A stretch of DNA of 64,000 bases from Rhodobacteraceae bacterium Alg231-30 (lineage in GTDB: Bacteria; Pseudomonadota; Alphaproteobacteria; Rhodobacterales; Rhodobacteraceae): contig FREU01000004.1 of the NCBI GenBank assembly GCA_900143615.1, forward strand, positions 62,001 through 126,000. The letters run 5' to 3'. This document shows positions 56,598 through 64,000 of the stretch, piece after piece. Position 1 is the stretch's first letter. Every line of letters begins with the position of its first letter. Below the pieces are notes generated by a model. It was not told where the DNA came from. It ran no database searches and was given only the letters and a program-made list of their open reading frames with translations. The translations under genes and the position numbers were made by a program.

Positions 56598-56664
56598 AGG
56601 GGCGTTGCCCCTCTGCGCGCCTTAGGGCGCACATTCACCCCAAGGTATTTTAGCACCAAAAAGT
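56598..56664 (-). repeat. Dispersed intergenic repeat, copy D
   Basis: Read on the minus strand it begins ACTTTTTGGTGCTAAAATAC, continues CTTGGGG and ends with hairpin AGGGGC-AAC-GCCCCT. It sits 4 bp from the COQ9 stop. The arm has the same base order as copies A and B. Confidence 0.75.
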
Positions 56665-56667
56665 CGT

Positions 56668-57360
56668 TTAAGAGGTGGGCGGTGTCCAACGTCCGGGCAT
56701 GGCGTCAGAGTTTTGCGGCGCGCTGATCTGGCCGAAGAGTTCCAAAGGCGCGGCCAACAGCTTGCCAAATGGGCTTTGCTTAAGCTGAGCTTTGACTTTC
56801 TCAAACTGCATGACATTTTCGATCCGGCGGTCTAAAAATGCCCAAGTCGCCTCGTGGCCTTCGCTGTCATCGCCCAGCCAATAGAGCACTGTGGCACCGT
56901 AAACCCCGCTGAGGGTCGCGCGTTTGGTATACCAGTTCACATCCTCCGATGTGTCGCCAATGGCGGTCCAGATGGCATCAGCCGTGCCCCAAATCAGTTC
57001 GGCGCCAGCGGCGGCATGTTGCGGCAACGAAAACAAGGTTGTGCCGCGCCGAACGGCTTCGCGATCATGGCACAGTTCTAGGCGCGCGCGCACCGCATGG
57101 GTGATTTTCTCGCGAATTTTCAGCGCAGAAATGTCATCTTCGGCCAGTTTCGCCAGCATCTTCGCATCCCCGCGTTTGTGATACGCCACGGCCAGATCAA
57201 CCGCACCGCGCGGGCAGACCGCATGTGCCACAACCGGCTCTACGCCGCTGTCCGCCAAGGCGGCTTCAAACGTAGCGTTAGACCACCCGTCAAAGGCCAC
57301 ATGAATTTCGGCGGCCTCCAAAAGGCGGGTTTTTACGTCGTCGTGGGGGGCGTTTGTCAT
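56668..57360 (-). CDS. COQ9 family protein (ubiquinone biosynthesis)
   Basis: A 230-residue COQ9-type protein with TetR-like N-terminal fold: LLEAAEIHVAFDGWSNATFE, and the conserved lipid-binding C-terminal part WGTADAIWTAIGDTSEDVNWYTKRATLSGVYGATVLYWLGD. COQ9 binds ubiquinone precursors and works with the COQ7-type hydroxylase; this role is known for eukaryotes and assumed here. ATG 57360 has AAGGAG upstream. It is divergent from rpsU. Confidence 0.93.
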   Translation of the reverse strand: MTNAPHDDVKTRLLEAAEIHVAFDGWSNATFEAALADSGVEPVVAHAVCPRGAVDLAVAYHKRGDAKMLAKLAEDDISALKIREKITHAVRARLELCHDREAVRRGTTLFSLPQHAAAGAELIWGTADAIWTAIGDTSEDVNWYTKRATLSGVYGATVLYWLGDDSEGHEATWAFLDRRIENVMQFEKVKAQLKQSPFGKLLAAPLELFGQISAPQNSDAMPGRWTPPTS

Positions 57361-57385
57361 CAACAGTCTCCTTGCGCGCACATAC

Positions 57386-57414
57386 TAGACAAGTCTGAGC
57401 CGGTTTGCTATACG
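57386..57414 (+). promoter_or_regulatory. Predicted sigma-70-type promoter of rpsU
   Basis: TAGACA (57386-57391), a 17-bp spacer and TATACG (57409-57414) fit -35 and -10 boxes with 5/6 and 4/6 consensus matches. The start codon lies 55 nt further on, leaving a short leader. Confidence 0.5.
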
Positions 57415-57468
57415 GCGCGCTCCTGCAATTTCATTGCAACTTAAACTTAGAAAGGTGGTGAAAACCAC

Positions 57469-57675
57469 ATGCAGGTTAGTGTTCGTGACAACAATGTCGA
57501 TCAGGCGCTTCGTGCCCTGAAGAAGAAGCTGCAGCGTGAAGGCGTTTTTCGTGAAATGAAGCTTAAGCAACATTTCGAAAAGCCGTCTGAGAAAAAAGCG
57601 CGCGAGAAAGCTGAAGCGATCCGTCGTGCCCGTAAATTGGCGCGCAAGAAGCTCCAGCGCGAGGGAATGCTCTAA
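57469..57675 (+). CDS. rpsU: 30S ribosomal protein S21
   Basis: A 68-residue highly basic S21: [20 protein letters not shown] at the start, [20 protein letters not shown] and a Lys/Arg-rich tail ([15 protein letters not shown]). It belongs to the 30S platform near the anti-Shine-Dalgarno. Monocistronic: its own promoter lies upstream and a terminator downstream. AAGGTGG precedes the start. Confidence 0.97.
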   Translation: MQVSVRDNNVDQALRALKKKLQREGVFREMKLKQHFEKPSEKKAREKAEAIRRARKLARKKLQREGML

Positions 57676-57709
57676 GCACACCTCTCCAGCTTTGGACACA
57701 AAATTGATG

Positions 57710-57738
57710 ACCCCCGTAGCCCTGCTTCGGGGGTTTGT
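57710..57738 (+). terminator. Terminator of rpsU
   Basis: ACCCCCG (57710-57716) pairs with CGGGGGT (57728-57734) around an 11-nt loop, then TTTGTC. It lies 34 nt after the rpsU stop. Confidence 0.8.
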
Positions 57739-57885
57739 CATTTCCTTCAGCCACCACCAATCGCCGATCCATCTACCGCCGCCCCTCTGAGCCATCTAAG
57801 GCCGCCCACGATAGGCAACGGAAAACCTGCCAAAGAACGTTCAATGTTGGAGCGCGTTCTAGCGCGCAGGGAGACAAGAGAATCC

Positions 57886-58923
57886 ATGCAAAACCGCAAC
57901 CTAAACAATTTTCTTTTTGTCATGGTCTTGGGCACGGCCATAGGCGCACTCTACGGGTATCTGGTCGAAGATCTTGTGGTCTATGGATTGGGTGTAAAAG
58001 CACTGTTTATTGGCGCTCTTCGCGGTGCGGCTGTGGTTATCTGCGCTCTGTGGCTGAGTTTTCTGGTGTCCTCCACCCCTGTTGAATCATGGCTGCGCAT
58101 GCTGCCTTTTTCTCAGGCTGTCGTCCTGCGGAGCCTCCTGCTGACCCTCGTTCTTCTCTTGGCGCTGGTAACCTCGCACCTTGGATTAACGATGCTCTTC
58201 ATCGAGGACAAAGGGCTCTATCTGCAATGGCTTCAAGGTAGTATGGTCCGGGATTTTTTTGTTGCGGCCGCAACCGGGTTTGTCATCCAGATCTTGTTAC
58301 AGGCCCGCCGCCTGATTGGCGCACGTACTTTGCGCAATTTTGTGTTTGGCCGCTACGCGCGCCCGATCCGGGAAAAGCGGATTTTTGTGCTGGGCGACAT
58401 GATGGCATCCACAGAGATGGCCGAAAAGCTGGGTGATGAGCGGGCGTTAGAACTGATTTCACGGTTTTATCTGGACATAGATCCGGCGATTTCGAAACAC
58501 GGTGGCGAAATTCACAACTATATCGGAGATGAAGTCGTCCTGAGTTGGCCGCTTCGCGAACCAAGGTCAAACGCGGCTGTCATCGCGTGCATTCACGACA
58601 TGCAAACCATCATAGCAGCCCGCTGGCCGTTCTATCTTAAGTCTTTCGGAGTGGCGCCAGATATGCGGTTTGGCGTGGCCGGAGGGTTTGTCGCCGTTGG
58701 AGAGTGCGGTTGGGAAAAACGTCAAGTTCTGCATATCGGAGACACTATCAATACCGCCAAGCGTCTGCAGGAACATTGTAAAATCACCGGAGATCGGGTG
58801 CTGATTGACGCAGAAACAGCAGGGCACATCCGCCTACCCTCCAAGCTTTTTTGGCGGGATGCAGGCGAGACCCAACTGCGCGGTCGCAGCGGGACCACGC
58901 AGTTGATGAGCTTTACGCGCTAA
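57886..58923 (+). CDS. Membrane-bound class III adenylate/guanylate cyclase
   Basis: About 345 residues. The N-terminal ~140 residues hold four membrane segments (FLFVMVLGTAIGALYGYL onward). The C-terminal cyclase homology domain keeps metal Asp171 (FVLGDMMASTEMAE) and Asp215 (YIGDEVVLSW), plus Asp286, Asn289 and Arg293 in DTINTAKRL. Sites for two-metal catalysis and transition-state stabilisation are intact, so it probably makes cAMP. The first motif FVLGDMMAS differs from the usual F-x-DI-x-GFT. ATG 57844 would add 14 residues but lacks a ribosome-binding site. Confidence 0.87.
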   Translation: MQNRNLNNFLFVMVLGTAIGALYGYLVEDLVVYGLGVKALFIGALRGAAVVICALWLSFLVSSTPVESWLRMLPFSQAVVLRSLLLTLVLLLALVTSHLGLTMLFIEDKGLYLQWLQGSMVRDFFVAAATGFVIQILLQARRLIGARTLRNFVFGRYARPIREKRIFVLGDMMASTEMAEKLGDERALELISRFYLDIDPAISKHGGEIHNYIGDEVVLSWPLREPRSNAAVIACIHDMQTIIAARWPFYLKSFGVAPDMRFGVAGGFVAVGECGWEKRQVLHIGDTINTAKRLQEHCKITGDRVLIDAETAGHIRLPSKLFWRDAGETQLRGRSGTTQLMSFTR

Positions 58924-58928
58924 ATCAG

Positions 58929-61013
58929 TTAGTGCGCGCCGCCCTTTTTCTTGGCCCCTTTTGCAGCCGCTGCACGAGCCTTGTTCTTCTTGCTGTTAGA
59001 CTTGCCTTTGGGGGGTGGTGGACCTTTGGGCTTATCACCTGGCTTGCCGCTTGTGCGCGCTTTGAACGGTGGTTTGTCTCCATCCGAGCGACGTTTGGCT
59101 GGGCCGTGGCCACCATCATTGCTGCGCGCGGGACCTGCTGATTTGTTGCGCGGTTTCTGTCCTTTGGCCGCATCACCGCCTTTTGGCTTTTTCGCGCGTG
59201 GCGCAGGATCATCGTTCCAATCAATCGGTGCTGCCGAAGGTGCCGCAGCGCGCACGGGCTTCTCAGACTTCTCAGGCTTGGGGAAAGATTTCGCGCGTGG
59301 CTTGTCGTCATATTCTGGCCGAGGCTTGCCGCGGTGCGGTTTTGCCGGACCGTTGCCGCCATAGCTCTTGCCACCTGGACCACGTGCACCGCCCGGGCCG
59401 CGACCGCCACCGGGTCCTTTGCCACCGGGGCGCGGGCCACGATCCAAAACCGGCGCTTCGTCGAGCTTTTTCACATCAGACCCTTCGACTTTCATGGCCT
59501 CGCCCAAGGTTGCGACAAATCCGGCAACGCTGGCGTCGCGGATCTGGAAGAATGTCTCGTTCTGCTGAATGCGAATCGCACCAATATCGTCTTTGGTCAG
59601 ATCGCCGGATTTGCACAGCATCGGCAACAGGCGACGCGGATCAGCGCCCGCCTCACGGCCTCCGGCCAGCGAGAACCACTGGCTCGAGCCAAAGTCCTTG
59701 CGGGCCACCGGTTTGGTGTCGACATGCGAAATCTCTTCCGGCGCAGTGTGTGCGTCGCGATAGAGTTTCAGATAGGCTGCCGCGATCTGCGTGGGCGTAA
59801 ACTGCTCAACCAATTTTTCCACGGTGGCCGCCTGCGTGTCAGACATCGCTTCAGTCCAAACCGGATCGGCCAGCATGCGCTCTTCATCACGTGCCATAAC
59901 TTCTTCAGCAGAAGGGGCACCGCCCCACTCAGCCTTCAGCTTGGCCCAGTTCAAAATGCGCTGTGCTTTCTTCTGCGACTTCTTGGTGACGATCAACGCA
60001 CTCACACCTTTGCGACCTGCACGGCCTGTACGGCCGGAACGGTGCAGCAAAGTCTCGTGGTTTGACGGCAACTCGGCATGCACAACCAGATCAAGGTTGG
60101 GCAAATCGATTCCACGCGCCGCAACATCCGTGGCCACACAAACCTGTGCCCGACCATCGCGCATCGCTTGTAGCGCGTGGGTGCGCTCAGCTTGGGACAA
60201 CTCACCTGACAGAGACACCACCTGAAACCCGCGGTTAGACAGGCGTGTGGTCAAACGGTTGACCATGGCGCGGGTGTTGCCAAACACAATCGCGTTGGGC
60301 GCTTCATAGTAGCGCAACGTGTTGATCACCGCGTTGTCGGCGTCACGCTCGGCCACTTGCATGGCGCGGTATTCGATATCTGCGTGCTGACCGGCTTCGG
60401 ATTTGGTAATCACACGTTCCGCATCGCGCTGATAGTTTTTCGCCAGCTGCGTGATCGACTGCGGCACGGTTGCGGAGAACAGCAAGGTCTGACGCTCTTC
60501 AGGTGCTTCGCCCAGAATGAACTCCAGATCTTCGCGGAATCCCAGATCCAGCATTTCGTCCGCTTCATCCAGCACCACAGCGCGCAGTTGGCTCAAATCG
60601 ATCGAACCGCGCGAGATGTGGTCGCGCAAACGGCCTGGTGTGGCGACAACAATATGTGCGCCACGTGCCAGCGCACGACGCTCATCGCGCATGTCCATAC
60701 CACCGACACAAGACGCCAGATGCGCACCTGCATTGGCATAAAGCCACTGCAACTCGCGTTTCACCTGCAACGCCAATTCGCGCGTTGGCGCGATCACCAA
60801 CGCCAGCGGCGCATGCGCGGCATCAAAAACGTCGGCGTCGCCGAGCAATGTTGGCGCAATGCTGAGACCAAAACCAACGGTCTTGCCCGATCCGGTCTGG
60901 GCCGACACCAACAGGTCACGGCCTTCCAAATCAGGGTTCAGAACAGCTTCTTGAACGGGGGTAAGTTTTTCATATCCACGCGCATCGAGCGCATCACGGA
61001 GAGCTTGTTTCAC
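58929..61013 (-). CDS. DEAD-box RNA helicase with basic, Gly/Pro/Lys-rich tail
   Basis: A 694-residue ATP-dependent RNA helicase. Q motif near LTPVQEAVL, motif I AQTGSGKT (38-45), PTRELA, DEAD (149-152), SAT (180-182), ARGIDLPN and HRSGRTGRAG. A DbpA-like RNA-binding region follows (about 460-540), then ~150 residues rich in Gly, Pro, Lys and Arg, probably disordered and RNA-binding. It may act in ribosome assembly, RNA decay or cold adaptation, as relatives do. Its stop is 5 bp from the convergent cyclase gene. Confidence 0.94.
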   Translation of the reverse strand: MKQALRDALDARGYEKLTPVQEAVLNPDLEGRDLLVSAQTGSGKTVGFGLSIAPTLLGDADVFDAAHAPLALVIAPTRELALQVKRELQWLYANAGAHLASCVGGMDMRDERRALARGAHIVVATPGRLRDHISRGSIDLSQLRAVVLDEADEMLDLGFREDLEFILGEAPEERQTLLFSATVPQSITQLAKNYQRDAERVITKSEAGQHADIEYRAMQVAERDADNAVINTLRYYEAPNAIVFGNTRAMVNRLTTRLSNRGFQVVSLSGELSQAERTHALQAMRDGRAQVCVATDVAARGIDLPNLDLVVHAELPSNHETLLHRSGRTGRAGRKGVSALIVTKKSQKKAQRILNWAKLKAEWGGAPSAEEVMARDEERMLADPVWTEAMSDTQAATVEKLVEQFTPTQIAAAYLKLYRDAHTAPEEISHVDTKPVARKDFGSSQWFSLAGGREAGADPRRLLPMLCKSGDLTKDDIGAIRIQQNETFFQIRDASVAGFVATLGEAMKVEGSDVKKLDEAPVLDRGPRPGGKGPGGGRGPGGARGPGGKSYGGNGPAKPHRGKPRPEYDDKPRAKSFPKPEKSEKPVRAAAPSAAPIDWNDDPAPRAKKPKGGDAAKGQKPRNKSAGPARSNDGGHGPAKRRSDGDKPPFKARTSGKPGDKPKGPPPPKGKSNSKKNKARAAAAKGAKKKGGAH

Positions 61014-61200
61014 AGCGAAATCTTCTTTTATCTGAGGGCATGCTCATACAACGCAACCTTCAGACCCGCACCTTGGCAGGGCCGCTCACACGTCATTTCA
61101 GAGCAACAAAGCAGGCCATCTATGACATTTGAAAGGGAATGTATAGCGCAGAAGTGTCATGACAGTGATGCGTTGATCGTTTAACTGCCTTGTACGCCTC

Positions 61201-61216
61201 TCACACAGATGTGTGA
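61201..61216. promoter_or_regulatory. Dyads in the helicase/yghU divergent region
   Basis: TCACACA-GA-TGTGTGA has perfect 7-bp arms at 61201-61216, and TGTCATGACA is a perfect 10-bp palindrome at 61155-61164. The 282-bp region has no gene. Either could bind a regulator of yghU or of the helicase. Confidence 0.4.
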
Positions 61217-61295
61217 TTGCACCGCTTCCCCCCTGCACATCCCGTTCCAAGCCGCCTAAGGTGTGCGCAAACACCATAGTGAACAGGGTCCTAAA

Positions 61296-62168
61296 ATGAG
61301 CGAAACATACACTCCCCCCAAAGTCTGGACTTGGGACAGCGAAAACGGTGGCCACTTTGCCTCCATCAACCGCCCGATCGCTGGCGCCACCCATGACAAA
61401 GAGCTTCCAGTGGGCGAACACCCTTACCAGCTGTACTCACTGGCCACCCCCAATGGCGTCAAAGTCACTGTCATGCTCGAAGAGTTGCTGGCCGCAGGTC
61501 ACAACGGTGCGGAATATGACGCATGGCTGATTAACATCGGCGAAGGTGATCAGTTCAGCTCGGGTTTTGTTGAGGTGAACCCCAACTCGAAAATCCCCGC
61601 CCTGATGGATCGCACTGGTGACGCGCCCACCCGCGTGTTTGAATCCGCGGCCATCCTGATGCATCTGGCCGAGAAATTTGACGCCTTCCTAGGTCCGGCA
61701 GAAAACCGCTCAGAAATGCTCAGCTGGCTGTTTTGGCAGATGGGCAGCGCGCCTTATTTGGGCGGCGGTTTTGGTCATTTCTATGCCTATGCACCGGAAA
61801 AATTTGAATACCCTATCAATCGCTTTGCGATGGAAACCAAACGTCAGCTGGACGTGCTGGATCGCCAGCTGGCCGAGAACACTTTTATATCAGGTGAAGA
61901 CTACACCATCGCCGATATGGCGATCTGGGCTTGGTACGGCCAGCTGGTTCTGGGCCGTCTGTATAGCGCTGCAGAATTCCTTGACGTGGAAAGCTACGAG
62001 AACGTTCAACGCTGGGCCAAAGCCATTGATGCGCGCCCTGCCGTACAACGTGGCCGCATGGTCAACCGCGCCTTTGGCGAGCTGCACACCCAGCTACGCG
62101 AGCGCCATGATGCAGGTGATTTCGACACCAAAACCCAGGACAAGCTGGAAGCCGAAGACAGCAAGTAA
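61296..62168 (+). CDS. yghU: YghU-type glutathione-dependent disulfide oxidoreductase
   Basis: A 290-residue Nu-class GST. It starts with the family's ETYTPPKVWTWDSENGG, has LYSLATPNGVKVTVMLEELL and SSGFVEVNPNSKIPALMD, an FESAAILMHLAEKF motif, and C-terminal helices (ISGEDYTIADMAIWAWYG). YghU binds two glutathione molecules and reduces disulfides such as 2-hydroxyethyl disulfide. Start ATG 61296. Terminator follows. Confidence 0.94.
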   Translation: MSETYTPPKVWTWDSENGGHFASINRPIAGATHDKELPVGEHPYQLYSLATPNGVKVTVMLEELLAAGHNGAEYDAWLINIGEGDQFSSGFVEVNPNSKIPALMDRTGDAPTRVFESAAILMHLAEKFDAFLGPAENRSEMLSWLFWQMGSAPYLGGGFGHFYAYAPEKFEYPINRFAMETKRQLDVLDRQLAENTFISGEDYTIADMAIWAWYGQLVLGRLYSAAEFLDVESYENVQRWAKAIDARPAVQRGRMVNRAFGELHTQLRERHDAGDFDTKTQDKLEAEDSK

Positions 62169-62177
62169 GCCCAAAAC

Positions 62178-62202
62178 ACAGCGCGCATATTTTGCGCGCT
62201 GT
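62178..62202 (+). terminator. Terminator after yghU
   Basis: ACAGCGCGC (62178-62186) pairs perfectly with GCGCGCTGT (62194-62202) around ATATTTT, followed by TGCCCTTCTGTCTT. The U-run is interrupted, so termination may be partial. Confidence 0.65.
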
Positions 62203-62317
62203 TGCCCTTCTGTCTTACCCTCTTGTTGCAATCCGCGATTGCTGCCACCGTGGGGCATTATTAGCCGCGAACAGAATCCGGGTGTTTTATTCCGGATCAG
62301 ACACAAGGAATTTTCAC

Positions 62318-62689
62318 ATGAAAACAGCCCAAGACTATCTCGACGAAGCCAACGCCGTTGTCCCCAAGATTTCGCCGCAAGAAGGCATCGCCAAACACCA
62401 AGCTGGCGGAACCGTATTTGTCGATGTGCGTGACAGCGGTGAGATCGCCGCCACAGGCACCATCGCAGGCGCCGAAAAAATCACCCGCGGCATGATCGAG
62501 TTCCGTGCAGATGGGTCCCACGCCTTGCACAACCCTGCCCTTCAAAAAGACGCCGATATTGTCTTGATCTGCGGTGCCGGTGGCCAAGCTGCATTAACCG
62601 GCAAGACCCTCAAAGACATGGGCTATCAGAACGTCTCAAACGTCGGCGGCTTTGCCGATTGGAAAAATGCAGGCGGCCCTGTTGAATAA
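62318..62689 (+). CDS. Single-domain rhodanese-like protein
   Basis: A 123-residue rhodanese domain. It shows FVDVRDSGE and the active-site loop with Cys85 in LICGAGGQAALTGKTL, then NVSNVGGFADWKNAGGPVE. Presence of Cys suggests a sulfurtransferase or sulfane-sulfur carrier. ATG 62318 has AAGGA upstream; the protein is cytoplasmic, with no signal peptide. It lies convergent to the Lrp gene by 6 bp. Confidence 0.88.
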   Translation: MKTAQDYLDEANAVVPKISPQEGIAKHQAGGTVFVDVRDSGEIAATGTIAGAEKITRGMIEFRADGSHALHNPALQKDADIVLICGAGGQAALTGKTLKDMGYQNVSNVGGFADWKNAGGPVE

Positions 62690-62695
62690 ACCCGC

Positions 62696-63154
62696 CTAAA
62701 CCGGCAGCGCAGTGGTCTTAAACACCGTGCGCAACGCAAAACTGGACTGCATCTGCGCCACGCCGGGCAGACGCGCCAAATGCTGGCGGTGGATACGGGC
62801 AAAGTCCTCAGTATCTTCCGCCACAACTTTCAAAAGATAATCCGCAGTGCCCGCCATCAAATGACACTCCAGAACATGCGGCACCAACGCAACGGCCTTT
62901 TCAAAGGCGTCCAGCACCTCATCTGCCTGACCGCTTAGCGTGATTTCCACAAAAACCGTCGACGGCAGCTGCATTTTGCGCGGATCCAACAACGCCACAT
63001 AATCGCGAATATAGCCTTCACTCTCGAGTCGACTGACCCGCCGATGACATGCTGAGGCCGATAGATTGACACGTTCGGAAAGCTCCGCATTGGACATCCG
63101 GCCTTGCTTTTGCAACACCGTGAGAATGCGACGATCTGTCTGGTCTATTGACAT
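62696..63154 (-). CDS. Lrp/AsnC family regulator, likely of alanine dehydrogenase
   Basis: A 152-residue Lrp-type regulator: N-terminal helix-turn-helix (DRRILTVLQKQGRMSNAELS, VNLSASACHRRVSRLESEG) and a C-terminal RAM/ACT-like amino-acid domain (VECHLMAGTADYLLKV type). It is divergent from ald by 141 bp, the usual arrangement of AldR-type regulators responding to alanine. Start ATG 63154 gives the family length; longer reading frames add a low-similarity tail. Confidence 0.9.
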   Translation of the reverse strand: MSIDQTDRRILTVLQKQGRMSNAELSERVNLSASACHRRVSRLESEGYIRDYVALLDPRKMQLPSTVFVEITLSGQADEVLDAFEKAVALVPHVLECHLMAGTADYLLKVVAEDTEDFARIHRQHLARLPGVAQMQSSFALRTVFKTTALPV

Positions 63155-63295
63155 AATAAGTACATTTCCTTTCGCGTTTTTCTGGTTTATCGCAAGATTC
63201 TTCGAAAGACCAGTTTTCAAAGCGCCCAAAAAAGCAGCACCTCCTAAAGAAGTTCCGTCATATTGGATGGATCACCAGTTTTTAGGAGACAACGA
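63155..63295. promoter_or_regulatory. Divergent lrp/ald control region
   Basis: A 141-bp AT-rich region with inverted elements CTGGTTTATCGC and GAAAGACCAG (about 63181-63213) that may be Lrp-type sites. AGGAG lies just before the ald start. Confidence 0.4.
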
Positions 63296-64000
63296 TGAAA
63301 ATCGGCTGCCCCACCGAAATCAAACCTCAAGAGTTCCGCGTCGGCATGACGCCAGATGCCGCCCGCGAAGCGGTTAACCACGGTCATGATGTGATCATCC
63401 AGAAAGGCGCCGGTATGGGCGCTGGCTTTGCGGATGAAGACTATGTTGCAGCCGGCGCTGCAATCATCGACACCGCTGAGGAAATCTTTGCCACCGCCGA
63501 CATGATCGTAAAGGTCAAAGAACCCCAAGCAGGCGAGCGCAAGATGCTGCGCGAAGGCCAGCTTCTGTTCACCTACCTGCACCTCGCACCAGACCCCGAG
63601 CAGACCCACGACCTGCTGGCCTCAGGTTGTACTGCAATCGCCTATGAAACCGTGACTGATGATCGCGGCGGACTGCCGCTGCTCTCACCGATGTCCGAAG
63701 TGGCGGGTCGTCTGGCCCCACAGGTGGGCGCATGGACCCTGCAAAAGGCCAATGGCGGCCGTGGCGTGCTGATGGGTGGCGTGCCAGGCGTGGCGCCCGC
63801 CAAAGTTGTTGTGATCGGCGGCGGTGTGGTTGGCACACATGCAGCCAAGATCGCCGCAGGTATGGGCGCAGACGTCACTGTTTTGGACCGTTCACTGCCG
63901 CGTCTCAAGTATCTTGATGACGTCTTTGGCGGCACGTTCAAAAACCAATATTCCACCGCTGGTGCCACCGCTGAACTGGTGCGCGAGGCCGACATGGTTA
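63296..64000 (+). CDS. ald: Alanine dehydrogenase, 3'-truncated by the window end
   Basis: First 235 residues of about 371. It starts [20 protein letters not shown] with Arg15, and has Lys75 (VKVKEP) and His96 (LHLAPDP), the pyruvate-binding and catalytic residues, then the NAD loop [20 protein letters not shown]. It catalyses reversible oxidative deamination of L-alanine to pyruvate and ammonia with NAD+. Divergent Lrp-type gene suggests alanine-responsive control. Catalytic residues downstream are not visible. Confidence 0.96.

Noticed and set aside
59334-60065. Long open frame opposite the DEAD-box helicase tail
   Set aside because: Antisense shadow of the Gly/Pro/Lys-rich repeat; the helicase has all motifs in frame.
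1-64000. Mobile elements, prophage, CRISPR arrays, toxin-antitoxin pairs
   Set aside because: No transposase, integrase, phage gene, regularly spaced direct repeat or toxin-antitoxin pair was seen; all genes fit core or metabolic families.

Overview
The window looks like chromosomal DNA of a marine alphaproteobacterium, most likely family Rhodobacteraceae (Roseobacter group). The assignment rests on gene order and families. Diagnostic features are the rsmB-heparinase-purH-lspA-DUF3035-M16-M16 block, the rpoZ-relA-DUF2062-pdxJ-acpS-lepB-rnc-era-recO block, three tandem peptide deformylase genes beside fmt, methylsuccinyl-CoA dehydrogenase of the ethylmalonyl-CoA pathway, a SmoEFGK/MtlK polyol operon, COQ9 and DUF1674 proteins, and a riboswitch-controlled CbtAB pair. 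I see no insertion sequence, prophage, CRISPR array, tRNA or rRNA. The DNA is densely packed core and metabolic sequence, with many 4-nt start/stop overlaps and several convergent genes whose 3' ends overlap.

Layout. 0-1.5 kb: 3' part of a tandem aldehyde dehydrogenase. 1.5-10.5 kb: a DUF1674 (SdhAF4-like) gene facing a plus-strand block for rRNA methylation, a heparinase-like protein, purine synthesis, lipoprotein maturation and a pair of M16 peptidases. 10.8-16.3 kb: DUF2478 protein, AI-2E and TauE family membrane proteins, methylsuccinyl-CoA dehydrogenase, a TetR regulator and a META lipoprotein. 16.3-25.6 kb: a long minus-strand housekeeping block (folK, rpoZ, bifunctional Rsh, DUF2062, pdxJ, Dabb, acpS, lepB, rnc, era, DUF1491, recO). 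25.7-33.4 kb: NYN-domain protein, cytochrome c, ispH-DUF3429-methyltransferase-rnhA, fmt with three deformylase paralogues, and a PatB-type lyase. 33.5-39.1 kb: glutathionyl-hydroquinone reductase, a degenerate receiver protein, cobC-cobD, a lytic transglycosylase and DUF1992. 39.1-47.7 kb: a complete sorbitol/mannitol uptake and catabolism operon on the minus strand, headed by a LacI regulator. 47.9-64 kb: smc, cobalamin riboswitch with cbtB-cbtA, DUF1636, a FadR-type regulator with a strong dyad operator, quinone oxidoreductase, COQ9, rpsU, a membrane class III cyclase, a DEAD-box helicase, YghU, rhodanese, and a divergent Lrp regulator/alanine dehydrogenase pair whose ald gene runs off the end.

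How the parts fit. SmoEFGK imports hexitols, SmoS and MtlK oxidise them to ketohexose (fructose), and the adjacent kinase phosphorylates fructose. Mcd serves acetyl-CoA assimilation through the ethylmalonyl-CoA pathway, which needs a B12-dependent mutase. The B12 genes cobC/cobD and the B12-riboswitch cobalt importer cbtBA are consistent with that need, although they are not adjacent.

The least explained signals are four. One deformylase paralogue has lost two active-site residues. TGCAGCA/TGCTGCA motifs are shared by the two intergenic regions flanking mcd. An intergenic repeat occurs four times with a conserved TTTGGTGC...AAAATACCT arm. A stand-alone receiver-like protein lacks its phosphoacceptor Asp. 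I did not find a clear novel multi-gene system here; all calls are by eye, without database searches.
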